Positions 60,869 through 64,000 of a DNA stretch of 64,000 bases are shown piece by piece. A program made the translations under genes and the position numbers. Under the pieces are notes generated by a model, which searched no databases, was not told the origin of the DNA, and was given only the letters and a program-made list of their open reading frames with translations. Source of the DNA: Acanthopleura granulata (taxonomy: Eukaryota > Mollusca > Polyplacophora > Chitonida > Chitonidae); contig JABBOT010000080.1 in assembly GCA_016165875.1 (NCBI GenBank), positions 36,865,763-36,929,762 on the forward strand. Direction: 5' to 3'. Position 1 is the stretch's first letter; each line of letters opens with the position of its first letter.

Positions 60869-63111
60869 ATGAAATCGCCCTACAAGAGCAGCATGGATGT
60901 CAAAAAAGTGTTTAAGCCAGTATTCGTAATGATGACCGTATTTGGCCTATATTTTCCTAACCGAGATGACGGGAATGCCACTACCAACCGACGACGCTTT
61001 CAAATGCTGTACTGTTTCCTGTGTGGCACTATGCTATGGTCAGATTCTGTACGCTTTGCTGTATGTTTCAGAAAGTTCCATACCGTGGACGAGGACGTTT
61101 TGTTGCAAATTTCGATTTTCATTTATTCCGCGTCCGTTTGCTCTCTCCTGTCGATGTTCACCGTGACTAGTTCTTCAGCCTTTCCAGCCTTTCTCAGCGC
61201 TCTTCAGCGGTTACATGACAGGTATAGTTCTCCTGAGTACGTGCTCAATGCACGCCGGAGGTTGCTGAGTATAACCTGGGCCAGTTCATTCTGCTTCTTA
61301 CCCTTGGCATTTGCTGTTAGCTACAGCCATGTGGCTAGTGAGGAAGTTCAATCTGGGCAACTGTGCTCCATGTTTCCATTTCTCATCACCTACCCTACTG
61401 CTTACTCCCTCTTTGCGGCATTTCGAGTGTTCATCATATGTTTTGCGACATTGGCCTTCGTAGCAGTAGAGCTGGTGGTCTTCTCAACCAGCTACATCGT
61501 GTACAAAGAATTTGCCAGGGTTGGACAGAAAATGCGAAAGGTCTTGTCCTCAGAAGTCGACACAGAAATGTCATTGAACGTGGAGAATGTAAGAAGACAA
61601 TATGAAGATGTCGTTGAGCTCCTACAAAAGGGGAATCGGCTGTTCTCTACCTTTGCACTTATGCAATATGCCTCTTCAGTACCTTATGTGTGTTTGGTGG
61701 TCTATGCGTTGGTCAAAGGCGCCTATTCTGTGAAAATCATTTTGGTCAGCATGGCCGGATCCATGGGCTTAATCTCCCTTAACATCATCATTACTTGCTG
61801 TGGCATTTTGATAAATTCTCAGGTGAGAAAACATTCTATGTTACTTATGGATCAGCCATACTCTCTCTGCATGTTTATCCAAAATGATTTAGTTTGATTT
61901 GATTGATGTTTTACGCCGTACTCTAAAATATTTCACTTATACGACGGCGGCCAGCATTGTGATCGGAGGAAACCGGGCAGAGCCCGGCGGAAACCCACGA
62001 CCATCCGCACGTTGCTGGCAGACCTTCCCACGTACGGCCGGAGAGGAAGCAAGCATGGGCTGGACTTGAACTCACAGAGAGCGCATTGGTGGGAGGCTTC
62101 TAGGTCATTGCTCTGCGCTAGCGAGCTAACTGACTGAGCCAAGGAGACCCCCTCATCCACGATGAAAGTGTCCTAGCGGTTTCAGTTGTCATTTATCAAT
62201 CCAGTCACATGGGCTCTTAATATTTCCTGATGATCAAGATCAATAGACGTGGGAACGTTTGCAACACAAAGAAACAATACAGCTCAAACGATGCATGGCT
62301 TAATTAAAAAATTCTGAACATACATTTTGTGATTATACAGCTCTGCTCATATCCATAACCCCAACACCAGTAAAATGTACATAAAACATTCATCGAAAAT
62401 TCCTGTACAAAATGTTAGGAATACTTTACAAGTCTAACCACTCGAAATAACAAAAATGCAATCATCTAATCTCTGTGTCTGTCATATCATTCCCCTGCGT
62501 CCTGAAAACAACAACATTGTCGAAAGTAACCGTTTACAAATCTCTTGTGCTCTGAAGCGAAAAACGATTTATTAGATCTAATGTGCGCATCTAGCGTGTT
62601 CAATACCTGATTCCGGTCTTGCCAGAGAGTTGCCATTCTGGCTACAGTTTGACCATCGTCGTGGACTTCGAGAGTTGACAAATATTGTGAATTTGTGACA
62701 CTTCACTGGGTATGTTTTACCACGAAAAACAGTTTCACACTGTCGTCACTGAGCCTCTCAGTGGACTTTCAACGTTAAAATGGTTTCCACAAGTATCAGT
62801 GAAACACACAGAAATGCGTAATTGTATTAATTATTTAATAAAAACATTCTATTTATTCTAATTCCGTGGCCACGTCGAAAAAAAGTCGCACGCATTTCGC
62901 GACTCATAGCTTCTCGTTATTTTTACCGATCAGAGTCTGGTCGGCCCTATGCCAAATTCTTCATAAAGGGGGATTATTCTGTGATTCGAGCCGTGTTATT
63001 ATTGTTCTTTTATTGCTTTGTTATTACTCTGTTATTTCTCAGGCCCACAGCCTGGTGGATGAGATTTTAAAAGTGGATTTCACAGCCGTATCACATACAA
63101 CCGGATTGTCC
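60869..63111 (+). CDS. Gustatory-receptor-like protein, gene B (3' end outside window)
   Basis: Exon 1 60869-61822 (318 codons, in-frame TAG upstream of the ATG) and exon 2 63043-63111 (23 codons), both phase 0; exon 2 ends in the donor GTAAGT. Six hydrophobic segments near residues 44-65, 77-103, 132-151, 176-208, 260-284 and 294-314. Exon 2 reads AHSLVDEILKVDFTAVSHTT, the counterpart of exon 2 in gene A. Two further exons encoding the seventh helix and TYxxxxxQF motif are expected beyond 64000. A SINE sits in intron 1. With gene A it forms a head-to-head tandem pair, so it is probably a chemosensory receptor; the ligand is unknown. Confidence 0.85.
61893..62151 (-). mobile_element. Full-length SINE, minus orientation
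   Basis: gtttgatttgattgatgttt, aaaatatttcacttatacga, cggcggccagcattgtgatc, tggacttgaactcacagaga (B box), actgactgagccaaggagac (head). In intron 1 of GR-like gene B. Confidence 0.95.
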
Positions 63112-64000
63112 GTAAGTTAGATATACGCACTGTGCTGTACACGCTAAAGCAGGAGTTAGTGATGTACGGAATTATGTACACTCGTCACAAGGCGTGATAC
63201 TCTACCGTTGTGTACTTCCACTCTGATTCTCTAGTCGGTGCACTAGCTTTATTCTCAATGCTGTAATGTTTTATATTTAAAAGAAATTTCAAATAAGTAA
63301 AATCTTATTTTTTTTATAAGCAAATGCAATTTATATTGAGTCATTTCATCACATCTTGGAGCCATATTGTACGAGTAGTATTGAAAATGCGTCATCCATT
63401 GCGGAGTATTAACACAATATAGACGAGTACAACTGTCATTTTTTTACCCAGTCACGTACAGGTTTTTGGAATTTCCACTCTATAATGTATAAAACACATC
63501 ATAATTTACCGGTATTATATAGCTCAACCTATCCAAGGGCTTTCACCTTCCCTACAAATAACCACCTAGTAGAAATACCAAAACAAATAATGAAATTTCT
63601 TCAACCTCAACATGTCCTCTTCAAAGGCAAAGACCTCGCAAAAATGTAGTTATGGTAATTGAAAAGACCATTAAACACTGTATCTTTAAATACCTTTACT
63701 GAATTTTTAATTTTTTTTCCACCAAAATAAACACAGTGAAATATTTTGATTGTATGGTGGGTTTTATGGACCATAGTGACAATGTGGTTCACCAGTGACG
63801 TCACACAACTTTGTGTACACCTTTATATTCTTCTCTGATAAAGGTCTTCTGAAGAGTATTCCTCTAACGTTTGCCTCCGTATTAAAACGCTTTAGGGCCA
63901 TAGAAAAGTCGGTGTGACGTCACTGGTGAACCACATGGTGAATGTGATCCATAAAACCCTCCATACAATCAAAACATTGGACACAGTGCCCCAAACGTCT
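63112..64000. other. Intron 2 of GR-like gene B (to window edge)
   Basis: No coding exon seen. Contains the palindromic element at 63730-63990. Confidence 0.65.
63730..63990. mobile_element. MITE-like palindromic element, ~260 bp
   Basis: Left arm ttttgattgtatggtgggtt ttatgga...ggttcaccagtgacgtcac pairs with right arm gtgacgtcactggtgaacc...tccataaaaccctccataca atcaaaa. Arms are about 60 nt and nearly complementary, centre about 100 nt. Confidence 0.8.

Overview
The window looks like nuclear DNA of a lophotrochozoan invertebrate, most likely a mollusc or brachiopod. It is AT-rich and has intron-rich animal genes with GT-AG introns. It is full of minisatellites and carries at least ten copies of a tRNA-derived SINE whose 3' tail (AAGTGAAATATTCTTGAGTA, then AAATAAATAAA) is typical of these phyla. 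Nothing prokaryotic or CRISPR-like was seen. Most long ORFs here are accidental readings of repeats.

Layout. (1) 1-7122, minus strand: the 5' eight coding exons of an NWD1/NWD2-like NACHT-WD40 protein; its 3' part lies outside the window. (2) 9524-13567, plus strand: a six-exon PRXL2B (SelU family) thioredoxin-like gene with an in-frame TGA exactly where the first redox cysteine should be, giving a predicted selenocysteine U-x-x-C centre. (3) 35892-16614, minus strand: a complete 18-exon INTS11 (Integrator endonuclease) gene of 596 codons. It includes a 12-nt microexon, and several exon boundaries are swallowed by tandem repeats. (4) 40.3-46.4 kb, plus strand: a decayed copy of a multicopy family best matched by SAMD3-like / transposase-like proteins, with an in-frame 39-bp repeat, frameshifts and a premature stop. 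(5) 49210-50190, plus strand: an intronless phytanoyl-CoA-dioxygenase-like CDS. (6) 58251-53330, minus strand, and 60869-63111, plus strand: two divergent 7-TM gustatory-receptor-like genes. The first ends with the TYxxxxxQF signature; the second continues past the window edge.

The genes do not form a pathway. The two GR-like genes are clear paralogues with the same exon phases. The most noteworthy signals are the predicted Sec codon and a recurrent pattern in which exon ends (a splice acceptor, two splice donors, and two terminal coding exons) form one member of a local tandem array. Five or more palindromic MITE-like elements and several SINE families fill the spaces between genes.

Exon boundaries were assigned by eye from splice consensus, reading phase and remembered family conservation. 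No alignment or search was run.
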